Positions 35,800 to 48,340 of a DNA stretch of 64,000 nt are shown in pieces. Numbering within the stretch: position 1 is the stretch's first letter; each line of letters begins with the position of its first letter. The translations under genes and the position numbers were made by a program. Below the pieces are notes generated by a model, which was not told the DNA's origin, ran no database searches, and worked only from the letters and a program-made list of their open reading frames with translations. The stretch is from Siphonodentalium dalli (taxonomy: Eukaryota; Mollusca; Scaphopoda; Gadilida; Siphonodentaliidae), in NCBI GenBank assembly GCA_032622095.1, contig CP136064.1:196569948-196633947 (forward strand). Reading direction: 5' to 3'.

Positions 35800-36925
35800 A
35801 TTGTGTATCGGGGTGAGGCATTTCGAAAACGGCTGCACCGATCGAGACCAAACTTCCCACCTAAGGGTAAAAACCCACGGGACGCGTCGTCGCGGTATTT
35901 TGGAGAAGCTCCCAGCACTCATTCTCCACTCTCAGTCACAAAAAACGGCACTTCGGGTTTAATAGCGTTGATAGTTAAAGAGCGTTCCTATCTGCAGTGT
36001 CGTTGATAAAGATCTTCCATATTTGGGTTCGTTAACCGGTTAACGCTCTTTATTACCTTCGGCTTTCGCATACTGAACGGGGGACGGCGTTTGTTTACGT
36101 TATCTGGAACTCGCTTCCTAGGAACGGGGACATTTTCATCGGATTAGACCCCCACGGAATCCCCACGGCAATTTTAATTCACATTCCCAACACCTAGCAG
36201 GGACAAATATCTATTAGCCAGCATCGAGGCGAGTATTGTGACGTATTAATTCAAATGCTTTCGATCAAACAATATTCTCTGTCGCACTCATATTTCGTCA
36301 TCTACGAATCCACTGCAATCGACCTATTTTTAGAACGCAATACATGGTACCAAAATTACGTCGCGTTGGTGTGGGGGTGAACGGCGGGATTAATTTAAAT
36401 ATGTCATGTTGGTAACAATATCTAGCCGAGAATTCCTCAGACCGACAGACGAATGCGAACAGCAAATTTCAAAATTGGTCACTTGACCTCCCCATGAATA
36501 TCTTCTGGGAAATTCCAGGGAATGCCGATTGAGCTCAAACTTGCTACCTGCGGGAAGTGTCATATATATGTGTGTGTCCTTTATAGACTCGAACCGATTG
36601 AGCCCAAACTTGCTACCTACGGGAAGTGTCATGGACGGGTTAAATTGTGACCCCTACCTGACCTTGACCTTGAAAATGATCAATTCAAGGTCAAATCGGG
36701 TCAAATTGAAAAACAAAAAATTTAATTAAAAACAAACAAACAAATCGGATCAAATTGAAAAACAAAAAATAAAATTTAAAATTTAAAAAGGCACAATTAA
36801 CTCATTGAAAAACAAAAAAATTAATTAAAAAATAAAATTAAAAAATTTATTAAAAAAGTTAATTAAAAAAATTAAGAATTGTCATGTTTCTGACGATCGC
36901 CGCCAGTGGCGGGCTAACCTGCTAG
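35800..36925 (+). mobile_element. Helitron-like element, second locus
   Basis: The 3' end has the hairpin CCGCCAGTGGCGG (36900-36912), GCTAACCTG, then CTAG and T, identical to the end at 13629. Upstream text shares TTTCGAAAACGG, CAAACTTCCCA and GAAATTCCAGGGAATGCCGA with element 2 of the 12.5-14.3 kb array. The 5' boundary is uncertain and may lie up to about 100 bp further left. No Rep/helicase gene. Confidence 0.7.
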
Positions 36926-37417
36926 TTTAATTATACATGGAAACGCGAGGAATCTCATGACGTGGTATAAAGTGGTACTTTTCAGAAATGTTGGAGCTAG
37001 GGGAAGGGGGCTGGCAAAATGGACACAGGCAGTGTCGCAAACTTCACCAAATATATATCATGGTGGGGGTCTTGACAGTTAGTGTAAACATATTTTATTG
37101 CATAATAATATCGCAACGGGATTGAGACACAAGTTTTACAACTTACAAATGGTCTCTCTCCCCACATAATTGTATTACACAAAATTAACATAAAATATAA
37201 TCACACACAAACATTATAATTCATATGTACAACATCTTTTCACTTATAACAATATAATGAAATAATCGCGAGTGTGACAATAACGGTGGATATTTCTCTT
37301 TATGGGGGGGGGTCGTCATGTGGGTCGGTGGCTCAGACGAGTCTTCGCCTTCTATATATGTAGTGATAATACAACATGTTACATTTGCAGCGTAGGTTTG
37401 CACATCAAGGTGTTTAA
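36926..37417. other. Non-coding; may include the 3' UTR of the adjacent minus-strand LINE
   Basis: No supported gene. It lies immediately downstream, on the minus strand, of the LINE C-terminal domain. Confidence 0.45.
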
Positions 37418-40400
37418 TAAAATTTGAACAGCGATGTCGAGGATATGTATAATTGAACAGCCCTAAATATGTTCCGGTTTTGTGTACTATTCAGGTTAGT
37501 ATCTCCAAGGAGGAGTTTCTCGAGATTAATAGTTAGTACACCAATGGTAGCGAGTTGGTGAAACAACAAACATCGTTGATCTGTGTAAAATGGACAAACA
37601 AAAAAATAATGATTTGCTTCTTCGGCCGGGTGACCACAACGCCAGCTTGGGTTGTCCGATATGAAGTTAGAAAATTTGTCAGCGTTTAACGCTACAGTAA
37701 TTTCGAAGTTTGCAATGAATGATGTTTATCGCGCGATTTCCGAAATTAAAATAGTCTGGTGGCGCAAGAACTGGATCAGTCGTTAGGTATTTTGTTTTTA
37801 AAATACTAATGGAAGATGATTCTTTTATTTTATTTGACAGGGTATTCCATTCCCTAGTTGTATTTGGGAAAAATGTGTGTTCAAAATGGACAGTTCTTTT
37901 GAATGTGTATGGAGGAAAACTTTTTATCTCTAAAATCATATCTAGCAGCTGATTCTGGGCGGGTGGGTAAGAGATTGTTGAGATATTTAGGGGTATTGTT
38001 ATTAGTTATTCTGTACATGATATTCATTCTATGAGATTTCCTTCTGTTTGTTAACGTTTGCCACCCCAATTCTACTAGCAAGTTTTCCACAGGAACGGAT
38101 CGCGTGAGACCTGTAACAATTCGACCCGCGTCCGCTTGGATGCGATCTAATTTTGAAATTACATTTGCTGGGGCGGAGTCCCAGACAACGTCAGCGTAAT
38201 CCATCAGGGGCAATATGTACGCTCGATAAATTGTGTCTAAGGTTTTCCTATTTAAAGAAAATTTCAATTGTCTTAAATATGCAAGGCGGCCATATATTTT
38301 CTTTGATAACTCATTGATATGTTTGTCCCAGTTAAGGTCACTCTGTATGTTCAAGCCAAGGTGTTTGTGTCAGGCTGGGCACCGGCATAAGAGAATGTCA
38401 TGGACTTAGTTTTACTACTATTGAATTTTACTAGCCATTGTTTTGACCATTTATTTATGGCTTTAAGATCAGTGTTTACACCGTCCTCAAGGTCCTGGAG
38501 ACTTCCATTGCTAGCAGTGATGCAAGTATCATCCGCATACATTCTAGTGAAAGATTTAATATTTTCAGCGAGATCATTAATATATACCAAGAATAAGAAA
38601 GGGCCAAGAATAATCCCTGGGGGACACCAGCGAGTATCTTTTTATATTCTGAAGACGTGGTATTTACCATCACCCTTTGTTTTCGATCTGAGAGATAATC
38701 ATTAATGAAAGCAAGAAGTGGTCCGGAAATTTCACATCGTTCAAGTTTATATACCAGTCCCTCGTGCCAGACCCTCTCGAATGCCTTAGATATATCACAA
38801 AATACAGCACATGTGTGCAGTTTATTCTCGAGGGCCTGGCTAAGGGAATGGTTAAGTTCTAACAGTTGGAATATAGTTGAATGCACAGGAAGGAAACCCG
38901 ATTGGAAATCGTAAAAGAAGCCTTTGGTCTCGAAATGCTTAAAAAGATATTTAAGAACAACTTTTTCAAAAACTTTCGCCAGTGTCGGCAGTAAAGAAAT
39001 CGGTCTGTAATTCTTAGGATTTGAGCGATCGTCATTTTTAAATATTGGAATAACATTAGCTTTTTTCCATTCATCTTTGAGACATAATTCGAAAATAATT
39101 TTGAGGGGCTTGAACGATGGCATATTTTGTTTCAAGAAGCATTCTTGCACTTATTCCATCGTGACCGTGTGCCTTGTTAGGTTTAAGAGATGAAATAGCT
39201 TCCAATATATCTTCCGTCTTTACAGGCACATTACTAATGGTGGGGGGGGGGGGGGTGTACAGCCTTAACAATGTTTGGTTTGGCGGTGGGCAGCGCGGAG
39301 TTGCCGATAAAACTGTCTTTTAACAGAGTTGCCTTCGATAAATCGTCGACAATAATTTCATAGGAATCGTTCCCAGTTAGTAACTTAAGCGGGGGTAGGG
39401 ATCCGTTTTTGGTTCGGTTCAGAATATTATTAACCATTTTCCAAAAATACCTCGGGGAGTCTGCTGATGTTAGATTATGCTGAAGATTGTTTTCAAATTT
39501 TTTTCTTGCCGGTTTTTTTCATATTATTCAGGGTATTTCGCGCCTTTTTAAAAGTGTTCCAATCAATTAAATTTCCGCTATGAATAGCCTTTTTCCTCAG
39601 TTTATCCCGTTTTCTCAGTTGCTTACGAATCTCACTGTTGAACCAGTATTTATCTTTCGGTCTGATGAGAACGACGCGACTATGTATAGTTTCTCGCATA
39701 ATAGTTAAAAAATCGTTAGTGAACAGTTCAACAGTTTCGTTTACTCCAAAACCTTTCGTCAGTTTAAGCCAGTCCTTATTTTTAATTATTTGTGATGCGC
39801 GCTGAAAATCAGCGGATCCGTAATTCCACACGTGCCGTTCAAAATTGGGGTTTAAGGTATAATCGAGTTCCACAACTGCATAAGTTCCATAATGGTCGGA
39901 TACCCCTGGGTCTATAACTCCCGAATCAATAGCCACAATGACACCACTTACCAAGATCGGATCTATACTAGTTTGCGAATTGTCAGTTACGCGTGTAGGT
40001 TCATTAATAAGATTTCTGATTACTAGACGGGCTTTCATTGCATTTAAATCCGAAGATGGATCAAAAGCATTTGAGTTCAAATCACCTACCAGTATTACGG
40101 AATTTGATACTTTTAAAGCCAATTCTAGTGAAGTCTCCAGGAGGTCCCAGCAGTTAGGTGCACAGAACTGAGCTGATCTATATGACACTGCTAAAAGGTA
40201 TCTCATTTTGTTTGATATCACTCTAAACCACATTATAGAGTCGTCAAACTCGAGAGATGACTACCGTTCTGACAATACTTGGTCAGAAAAATAGACACAG
40301 ATCCCACCGCCGTTTGAATCGCGATCATTCCTGATAGGGGGTCCATATCCATCAATCATAATATCAGATGATGGTAATGACGGGTCAAGGTGTGTTTCCG

Positions 40401-41543
40401 TGAAACAGAGAATATCGAAATCGGTAATCATATCAACTATTTTTGTCAATTTGTATCGTATGCTCCTGATATTATTCAGGGTATTTCGCGCCTTTTTAAA
40501 AGTGTTCCAATCAATTAAATTTCCGCTATGAATAGCCTTTTTCCTCAGTTTATCCCGTTTTCTCAGTTGCTTACGAATCTCACTGTTGAACCAGTATTTA
40601 TCTTTCGGTCTGATGAGAACGACGCGACTATGTATAGTTTCTCGCATAATAGTTAAAAAATCGTTAGTGAACAGTTCAACAGTTTCGTTTACTCCAAAAC
40701 CTTTCGTCAGTTTAAGCCAGTCCTTATTTTTAATTATTTGTGATGCGCGCTGAAAATCAGTGGATCCGTAATTCCACACGTGCCGTTCAAAATTGGGGTT
40801 TAAGGTATAATCGAGTTCCACAACTGCATAAGTTCCATAATGGTCGGATACCCCTGGGTCTATAACTCCCGAATCAATAGCCACAATGACACCACTTACC
40901 AAGATCGGATCTATATACTAGTTTGCGAATTGTCAGTTACGCGTGTAGGTTCATTAATAAGATTTCTGATTACTAGACGGGCTTTCATTGCATTTAAATC
41001 CGAAGATGGATCAAAAGCATTTGAGTTCAAATCACCTACCAGTATTACGGAATTTGATACTTTTAAAGCCAATTCTAGTGAAGTCTCCAGGAGGTCCCAG
41101 CAGTTAGGTGCACAGAACTGAGCTGATCTATATGACACTGCTAAAAGGTATCTCATTTTGTTTGATATCACTCTAAACCACATTATAGAGTCGTCAAACT
41201 CGAGAGATGACTACCGTTCTGACAATACTTGGTCAGAAAAATAGACACAGATCCCACCGCCGTTTGAATCGCGATCATTCCTGATAGGGGGTCCATATCC
41301 ATCAATCATAATATCAGATGATGGTAATGACGGGTCAAGGTGTGTTTCCGTGAAACAGAGAATATCGAAATCGGTAATCATATCAACTATTTTTGTCAAT
41401 TTGTATCGTATGCTCCTGATATTATAGTGAAATATAGCTAACGAATTTTCGTTGTTTCGATCAATTGTACCCGGATTTGGATGCACATCGGACGACATAA
41501 TAAGTGATAGGGCGGCCAAAAAAAGAATGGTGTTGTAGTTCAT
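37418..41543 (-). pseudogene. CR1/L2-like LINE with endonuclease and reverse transcriptase, decayed
   Basis: Read on the minus strand from 41543: a hydrophobic N-terminus followed by DVHPNPG, then an AP-like endonuclease (HYNIRSI, CFTETHLD, GGGICVYF, VGDLNSNAFD, DHYGTYAVV). Next come RT blocks (KKANVIPIF, NYRPISLLP, FQSGF, DISKAFERVWH, AGVPQG), the active-site motif YADD intact, thumb and C-terminal parts, and a Cys/His segment (CGHPAEEANHYFFVC) ending near 37418. It is not functional. There is an in-frame TAG after VLSER in both duplicated copies, a 2 bp insertion near 40915, frameshifts near 38590, 38354, 37900 and 37690, and a 950 bp tandem duplication of the endonuclease part. APE-type LINEs copy themselves by nicking the target and reverse transcribing in place. 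Clade assignment is from motif style only. Confidence 0.9.
39521..41420 (-). repeat. Recent ~950 bp tandem duplication within the LINE
   Basis: 39521-40468 and 40469-41420 are almost identical. I found one substitution (CAGCGGA versus CAGTGGA) and a 2 bp difference (CTATACTAG versus CTATATACTAG). The junctions share ATATTAT, a short microhomology. The duplication repeats the endonuclease domain and the linker towards the RT. Confidence 0.92.
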
Positions 41544-42367
41544 AACGAAGCCCTGTGTGTATCGAGTTATGTGTACCTCACGCTTGCATTTGCGAAGATC
41601 GTGGATTCCAATAGCGGTATGCCATTATACTAATCGCCATTGGGACTTGATGAGAATAGTGCCATTGGAATCCCTCTTGTATACACATAGAACGACAACG
41701 CCCGGAAACCACAGACCCCGAGGTGAACCACTCACTTTGGTTTTGACAGAAAAGTTATATATATTTGATGTTGTACATATGAATTTGAATAATACATAGA
41801 TGGCAATATGGCATACTACCGTGTTGGTGACAAGTGTCATGCAGGATGTTTGCTCTCTGGACGATCTTGACTGGTTAATCAGTTGCCCCAAAGAGGCAGC
41901 TGGACGCTTATAATTTATAATTTATGAGGCGCGGGTTTGCAATGACTGACCACACTGCCCAACATCAATACCAGGTTATTGACAGTTATGATAATGGTTC
42001 GCCTTTGGCATTCATAAAGCATATATATATATATGAGCTAAGTGCGGACCCACCATCTCTCTGGGTGACATTTATGGTACTCATATATCAGCAGCATCCC
42101 ATCGATGGAGCTGGTCGTGGCGATCTCACATTCCAACATATCATGTGACATTATTTTGACTGGCCTAAGAATACCAACACGCACTGTGTTCTCAATATAT
42201 TGCAAACAGCTCAGCGATATTAGCAATCACGCAAAAAACCGCTGTCGTATATGATCACTACTAACGCTGATTTGTTGACAACTGGCAGAAATTAATCCGT
42301 TTTGGAAATTTTGCAGCTGGAATTTTTGCAGTTTTCGGTGCAATATTGCCAGCGTATGCACGTACCC
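41544..42367. other. Non-coding; ends with inverse of the GGGTACGT end
   Basis: No supported gene. The right edge, GCCAGCGTATGCACGTACCC with upstream TGCAGTTTTCGGTGCAATAT, is the inverse of the end starting at 33284. Confidence 0.5.
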
Positions 42368-42860
42368 AAAAGATATGCGGTTATAATATTCACCTCCGTC
42401 AAAAACCGCCATAAACAGAAAGAATAGTAAAATATAGACATACTTTGTTCTTATACCAATCAGAAATATGGGATAAACAGTATGTTATTGTCAAATGTTT
42501 TTCCTTTGTTGTGTAAACAAAAGCAAAAAACGTTACAGAACCTGGCTTTTGTTTAGATCCGGATATGGTAAACATAAAGAGCATTATTTGTTAATGTTTT
42601 CCTGATATGAAAATAATAAAGAGCGTTTATATCATTTGTGTTTGATTAACCAATAGAATTGAGCTGCTTTATGTAAACAGAAGCAAAACTTCTGTAACGC
42701 GAGCAGGCTCTTGTTTACGTACACAATATTGACGACAATATACTATTTAGGCGCTGATTATGTTTGGCATATGAACAGAAATATGTATATGTTAATATTC
42801 CTTCTGTTGATGGCGATTTGAACAAATAGGAATATTTCTGCAACGAACACCGCCCGTGCC
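42368..42860 (+). mobile_element. TTAA MITE family B, copy 3 (both tips mutated)
   Basis: Shares GTCAAAAACCGCCATAAACA, TATGTTATTGTCAAATGTTT and AATAAAGAGCGTTTATATCA with copies 1, 2 and 4. The right tip CCCGTGCC is followed by TTCAA instead of TTTAA, and the left tip is lost next to the GGGTACGT-type end. Confidence 0.75.
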
Positions 42861-42998
42861 TTCAACTGGTATCCACGATTCGGGGTTATTTGACCATGTC
42901 CATGATTTTTGTGTTGGAGAATTGAGAAAATTTTATTCAGACGCGCATTGCCCCATTGAAATATCTTTGAATAGAAGCACTGTAACAAAACCACCCAA

Positions 42999-43031
42999 AA
43001 TCAACACAGGGGGGGGGGGGGGGGGGGGGGT
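42999..43031. repeat. Poly-G tract
   Basis: An almost uninterrupted G run near 43011-43030, right beside the degraded start of the LINE. Length may be unreliable in sequencing. Confidence 0.7.
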
Positions 43032-43039
43032 CATAGCTT

Positions 43040-44896
43040 GGGTAATAAACCACGGAAGTGGAATCACAAAAAGGCACACTTATTGGTCGACAAAGTTGTA
43101 TTGTCCAACAATTAATTGATCCCATTTCAAATAGAATCGACAATGAGAACGAAATTAATGAATTATGCGAAGCAATTGAACACATGTTTATGTCATCAGC
43201 TGCCCAGGCATTCGGTGTATACAAGGGTGGGGGGTTTCGCGAATTAGTAAACGGGGGGAGCAGAAAGAATGGTATGACGGCGAATGCATTCGAATGCGAA
43301 ATGATTTTCATAAATCAAGGAAAAAAAGTCGGCGACAGAAAACATCGCACAATCGCACTCTTGTGAACGCTCAGCGTGGAACTGCAGGTCCGTAATTAAA
43401 AATAATATCGCGGAATATAACCAAAAGAGATGTAATCAACTACGCAATGCATGCATGTAGAAATCCGAGTGAGTTCTGGAAAACGTTAAAAGATATGAAA
43501 GGGAAACATACCGGGCCCAAGAAAGAACCTACGATATTAATCGACCTATTCTATGAACACTTCAAAGGCCTCGCCGAGTCACATGAAGACGACAATGTAA
43601 GTATGTTACTTGAAAAACATGTTTGATATTGATGCACAAGGTCCCTTAAATTGTCCTATCAATAGCGACGAAATATTATTGGCTGTTGATAAACTTAAAC
43701 TTAGTAAATCGTCGGGTCTAGATAATATATATGCCCAGAACACACTATACATATAATGTCTGAAATTTACTGTAAGCTATTTAACGCTATTTTAGAAACA
43801 GGTTGCTTCCCATCTAGATGGACCGAAGGTATGATTCAGTCAATTTATGAACGAAAGGGCGACAGGAATAACCCCGATTCATACAGAGGGATAACACTTT
43901 TCAGTGTACTTGGCAAACTATTTACATCCGTTCTGAATAATCGACTCACAAAATTTTGTGAGTGTGAGGGCATATTAACCCAGTTTCAGGCAGGATTCCG
44001 TAAAAGTCACTCAACTACGGACAATATATTCATTATGAAAAGTCTTATTGACTTTTATCTTGCAAGAGGAAAACAAATATACTGTCGTTTTGTCGATTTT
44101 AAGAAGGCATTCGACACAGTATGGATCATGAAGGGAGGGACTTTGGATTAAACTTATGACATCCAGTAGAAATGGAAAAATTTAAAGAATTATTCGTAGC
44201 ATGTACGGAAACTTAAAATCTTGTGAAGTTCAGAATATCAAGCGGTCAGAATTTTTCACTTGCAGCGCGGGTGTTAGACAAGGGGGAATACTATCTCCGT
44301 TATCGAGTTCTTTTGCACGGGCAGATTTTGCAAAGCATGCAGTCAAAGCCATATCGGTGATTGGGAATAAGGCGATGCATGGGTTTTTAGAGAATATTAA
44401 CAACCTAAATTGGACCAACGACCTACTAATAAAGCTTTTCAACAAAACTATAGAACCAATTCTTCTATATGGAAGTGAAATATGGGGTATAGAAACACAT
44501 CAGAAATAAACAAAGTAATCCTGAGATTTTATAAACATATTCTTAAAATGAAAATCAGCACGCCCACGTTCATGGTGTACGGATAAATTGGCAGATATCC
44601 AATCAGTATCAGATGTAAGATGAGAATTATTCAATATTGGAACCGCATACTAAATGGCAAATGCTCTCCTCTAGCGCGAAAACTTTATTTACTTTTCGTC
44701 AGATTGGGGGAGCTGTCCAAAATACCTGGATCTAAGAATAAAATATATTCCGGCTAACTTTTGGCAAGAGCCATCTATAGAGCACGATTTTATATTTTAC
44801 TCGGTAGCCAAAACCCAGCAATTCAGAAACGTTTAGTGATATTTGTTAAGGCGTGTATGAAGATTCACGAAAAAACAAGAGATGACCCAACATGAT
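43040..44896 (+). pseudogene. Decayed LINE lacking the RT active-site region
   Basis: Pre-RT text (NEINELCEAI, NPSEFWKTLKDMKG) is spread over frames. RT blocks follow: LAVDKLKLSKSSGLDN, FPSRWTEGMIQSIYERKGDR, YRGITLFSVLGKLF, FQAGFRKSHSTTDNIF, FVDFKKAFDTVW and GVRQGGILSPL. Directly after SPL the text jumps to thumb sequence (FAKHAVKAISVIGNKAM, FNKTIEPILLYGSEIWG), so the YxDD region of roughly a hundred or more residues is deleted. The end near 44896 is followed by GAT-rich simple repeat, a common LINE 3' context. Several frameshifts and stops. Its lineage differs from the 37-41 kb and 51-55 kb LINEs. Confidence 0.85.
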
Positions 44897-44989
44897 TCGA
44901 TTAACCACGTGTACATATGCTGGCATTACACATGTGTGATGTCAGCATGTGTACCTATAATCTACAAAATGAGAAAACAAATTACGACG

Positions 44990-45570
44990 ATTTTGACGCG
45001 GACGCCATAGGCGTTGCCAGGACGATAATCACTACGATGGCAAGATGAAGATGATTAGGTCGACGGCGCTAATGGCGACGATAATGATGATGACTGCATT
45101 GTACGATGGAGGTGATGACGATACTGACGACGACGATGACGTCGTTTATGATGATGATTGTGACGAAAATGATGACGATGTTGGTGATGATGAGGATAAA
45201 GATGACAGCGACGACAATGATGACAATTGACGACAACAACGGCAACGTAGCTGATGATGGATAATGATGACAACGGATGAGGACGAAGATGAAAAAGACA
45301 AAAATGTTGACGATGGTGACGATACGGATGATGAAGATGAAGATGACGTTTGTATTGATGATGATGATGAAGATGGTGTTGATGAGGATGGTGATGAAGA
45401 TGGTGTGATGCTGACGGTGTTGATGGTGACGATGATAATGATGATGATGATGACGACGATGATGATAATAATGATGATGATGATGATGATGGCGATGTCG
45501 ACGACGATGATGAAGATGGGGATGTTGATGATGGTGAGGATGATGATGACGATGATGATGTAAGTGACCC
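44990..45570. repeat. Degenerate (GAT/GAC)n trinucleotide repeat
   Basis: About 550 bp dominated by GATGAT, GACGAT and GATGAC. It produces long Asp-rich, Ile-rich and Ser-rich frames on both strands, which are artefacts of the repeat. It probably grew from the 3' tail of the upstream LINE. Confidence 0.85.
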
Positions 45571-45821
45571 CATTGTATATATGTATATATCCATGTTCTG
45601 CATTAATTTGCAGCGTTGACAATTAAAGCAATCAGTTATAGCGCCGATACTCTCAAACAAAGATGAAATATATTTAGCGCTGGCATACAAGGCTTTCACA
45701 CCATATTTATCAGAAATAATTAACAATCTACCCCATGATCATACATACAGAAGGCTTTGATATTCATTGATCATATCGACTTTCAAAAGAGGTAGTTATA
45801 TCAATTATGTTCTTTATGTTA

Positions 45822-46436
45822 CCTTACTCGTATTTAAATTCGCGCAGTACTATTTTCCGCTCAGTTTTGAAATCGTACACTTTAAATTCGCGCACATAGC
45901 TGCGCGAATTCAAAACTGACAAAAATATTTTAGTAATATTTTCGTGATATTTTCGTATATCTTGAAGCTGGTGAAGTTTCGGTTCTTAGTCATTGCTGGA
46001 GATAGTATATGTGTAGATTAAACACAATCGCGGCGGATTTACACCGTGTTGACAATAACTATAGTAACTACATACATCATAATTGTGTGGCCACCTGGAA
46101 TATTAGTATTTCTTATATACAAGCATTTCAACAATGTCTATGTTACCATGAATTGTCGCTTGGCATTGTGAGCAATGGTCTTGGTAGCGGTTGGCCGAAT
46201 GTAAATATATGCATAGGCCTACATGTATAGGCGCAATTGTCTATTCCACCGTTCATAATATATGTAAAAATAGCCCTCTTGTATTTCATATATGGACTGT
46301 CGTTTAGATTTACATGCAAATTTTTCCCTCTTGTATTTCATATATGGACTGTCGTTCTATTTTTCGCTCAGCTTTAAATTCGCGCACCATTTGGTGTGCG
46401 AAAAATAGTACTTCGCGAATTTAAATACGAGTAAGG
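45822..46436. mobile_element. TIR element with ends CCTTACTCGTATTTAAATTC, TA target
   Basis: Left CCTTACTCGTATTTAAATTC (with GCGCAGTACTATTTT) and right AAAATAGTACTTCGCGAATTT through CGAGTAAGG are inverse. TA lies on both sides (45820-45821 and 46437-46438), compatible with a Tc1/mariner-type target. Inside, TTAAATTCGCGC recurs and CCCTCTTGTATTTCATATAT is duplicated at 46272 and 46327. No transposase. Confidence 0.75.
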
Positions 46437-46708
46437 TAGTTATCTCACGGGGAGATAGACCATGTACCTATTACAAAGAGCGATTATGATCTCTTTGTTG
46501 ATATTTAGTGGCGAACATAATATGTTTACCTTATTTTAAAGCCACTTGGCAGTTTGTGCTCCAAAATACACCTAATAATATTGCCCGGTATCGAAATAGG
46601 TCGATATATACTTTAACAATCTTTTTACGAGCATTATATGTCCCAGGTGGACGCATTGAAGTCATAATAAATACAACTTTGAACAGGGTGTTTCGGTCCC
46701 AAACATAA

Positions 46709-47031
46709 GTGCCACCGCACACGCTGCGATTAAAATCGTAAGTGGGGAAAATCGCAGGAGGAAGCATCCAATGCGCATGCCCACGACAATATCGTAGCCA
46801 AATCGTAGCAATCAAGCACTGTTTGATTTTACCAGGAAAATCGTGGCGTGACTTTGGCAACGCGCGTGATCGTAGCTGTCACATGACCACTGTCGCACTG
46901 GTCATGTTGTAAATACCACGAAAATCGTAGCTGCAAAGATCGCAGCACCGTAGCGTCTGCGGGCAAGCTAAGATTTCTCCACCTACGATTTTCCCCACTT
47001 ACGATTTTAATCGTAGCGTCTGCGGTGGCAC
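46709..47031. mobile_element. TAA-flanked MITE (PIF/Harbinger-like), TIR GTGCCACCGCA
   Basis: The ends are GTGCCACCGCA and TGCGGTGGCAC, each flanked by TAA (46706-46708 and 47032-47034). Pairing of about 45 bp continues through GATTAAAATCGTAAGTGGGG. The interior has several further AAAATCGTAG words. Length 323 bp. Confidence 0.88.
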
Positions 47032-47034
47032 TAA

Positions 47035-48133
47035 ACCAGCCATTTCTACGACATGGAACAGAAAAGAGCGTTTCGTTTTATTCTATTCCTGATATGGCAG
47101 AAATAAAGAGCGTTTATTTCACTTATGTCCTAAAAATTTAAAACAGCTGGAAAATTGATGTGACATGAGCCGGTATATCAATATTTCGCGTTTTGTCAAC
47201 CTATGACTATACCTCGTTCCAAAATACGTAGACATATTAATTTGGAAGCTTATATAAGCCATGTCCGTTTAACCCTTTGAGTGCCAGGGGCCATCTCATC
47301 GGCCCTAAACCTACAAAATAAGTCTGTCAAAGAATATAAGAATAAATTATTAAAATTGTAAAAAAAACTGTAAAAAAAATATAATAATAATAATAATAAT
47401 TGTTAGGCCAATGCCAGGGGGGGGGGGGGGCGGAAAAACTGCGGGACACAACGTACCGGGGGGGGGGGATACATAGGCGTCAAAAATTTACACGCAAATG
47501 TTTTCCTTATTCATTTAGGGGGGAAATTTGCATGTAATTTGTTTCCAAATATGTATTTTCAGACTCACAACTTCAATTTTCTCTCATTTTATAGAATATG
47601 GATTAACCTTAATATCCAAATCATATATACATGAGTAGTACAATTCACCTAAAACAATTTTGGATAACCACTGTCTTGGTTTACATGTGATATTGACCCC
47701 ATTAACCCTCTTAATAATGCCGACTATGTCAGTGTCTACCAGTCGAATGCAGAATTCTACCCTGCGATCGCTTATCTGGCAAATTATTACTGCAGAACTA
47801 TCCCATGTATTAAACAATTTCTCCTCCAATGGTATCAGAAAACAGTTATATGCTGGTATCTCACTCATCTTATTTGCATCTTTTTCAAAGTCGAGATAAT
47901 GACTAGTTGTCATTTTTTAAAGTGCATACAAAGCGTTGCGATCACCAATATACATGTCATGACATCACGAGGTACAAACCTGCGTTCTACTGGTAGACAA
48001 TGACCATTTTAGTCATAATAATCTAAACTAAGTTACCAAGCACCTTCTCGTGAATTGTATGCTCCGGTGTTTTTTTCGGTTTCCGGTCAAACCGAGTTGT
48101 TGTCCGGCTGGGGTAGATTTGATTTTTTTTCTG

Positions 48134-48164
<31 letters not shown>

Positions 48165-48269
48165 AATGGTCAGTGAAAAAAAACTGCAGTTTTTGCTGTT
48201 TTTTTGGGGGGGGGGGGTACCCAAACCGAAGAAAACAGTTTTTTCCACCCTGTGTCTGCAGTTCCCCCC
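47035..48269. other. Mostly non-coding with poly-G tracts
   Basis: Contains an AAAGAGCGTTTATTTCA word shared with family B, an (AAT)n run near 47380-47400, and poly-G runs near 47418, 47459, 48135 and 48207. The frames with long Gly or Pro runs reflect these tracts. One weak ORF is listed separately. Confidence 0.5.
47584..47913 (-). CDS. Unrecognised small ORF (109 codons)
   Basis: The product has a balanced composition (PAYNCFLIPLEEKLFNTWDS, QWLSKIVLGELYYSCIYDLD) rather than a low-complexity bias, which is the only reason to list it. No domain, signal peptide or homologous copy was recognised. The opposite strand is also open over most of the region, so chance is a real possibility. Confidence 0.15.
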   Translation of the reverse strand: MTTSHYLDFEKDANKMSEIPAYNCFLIPLEEKLFNTWDSSAVIICQISDRRVEFCIRLVDTDIVGIIKRVNGVNITCKPRQWLSKIVLGELYYSCIYDLDIKVNPYSIK

Positions 48270-48340
48270 TGCCAATGCATTCTCTTATATATGCGTGGCG
48301 ACCTATGGTCGACTCGCATATACAAGAGAATGCATTGGCA
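48270..48340. mobile_element. 71 bp palindromic mini-element
   Basis: TGCCAATGCATTCTCTTATA at the left pairs with the inverse at the right, with arms of about 25-30 bp through TATGCG. Solo arms occur near 24373, 24475 and 26229 (AATGCATTGGCACAGGG), so it is a dispersed family. Confidence 0.7.

Noticed and set aside
45055-45726. Long Asp-, Ser- and Ile-rich open frames on both strands
   Set aside because: They arise from a GAT/GAC trinucleotide repeat. All frames are open because the repeat lacks stops.
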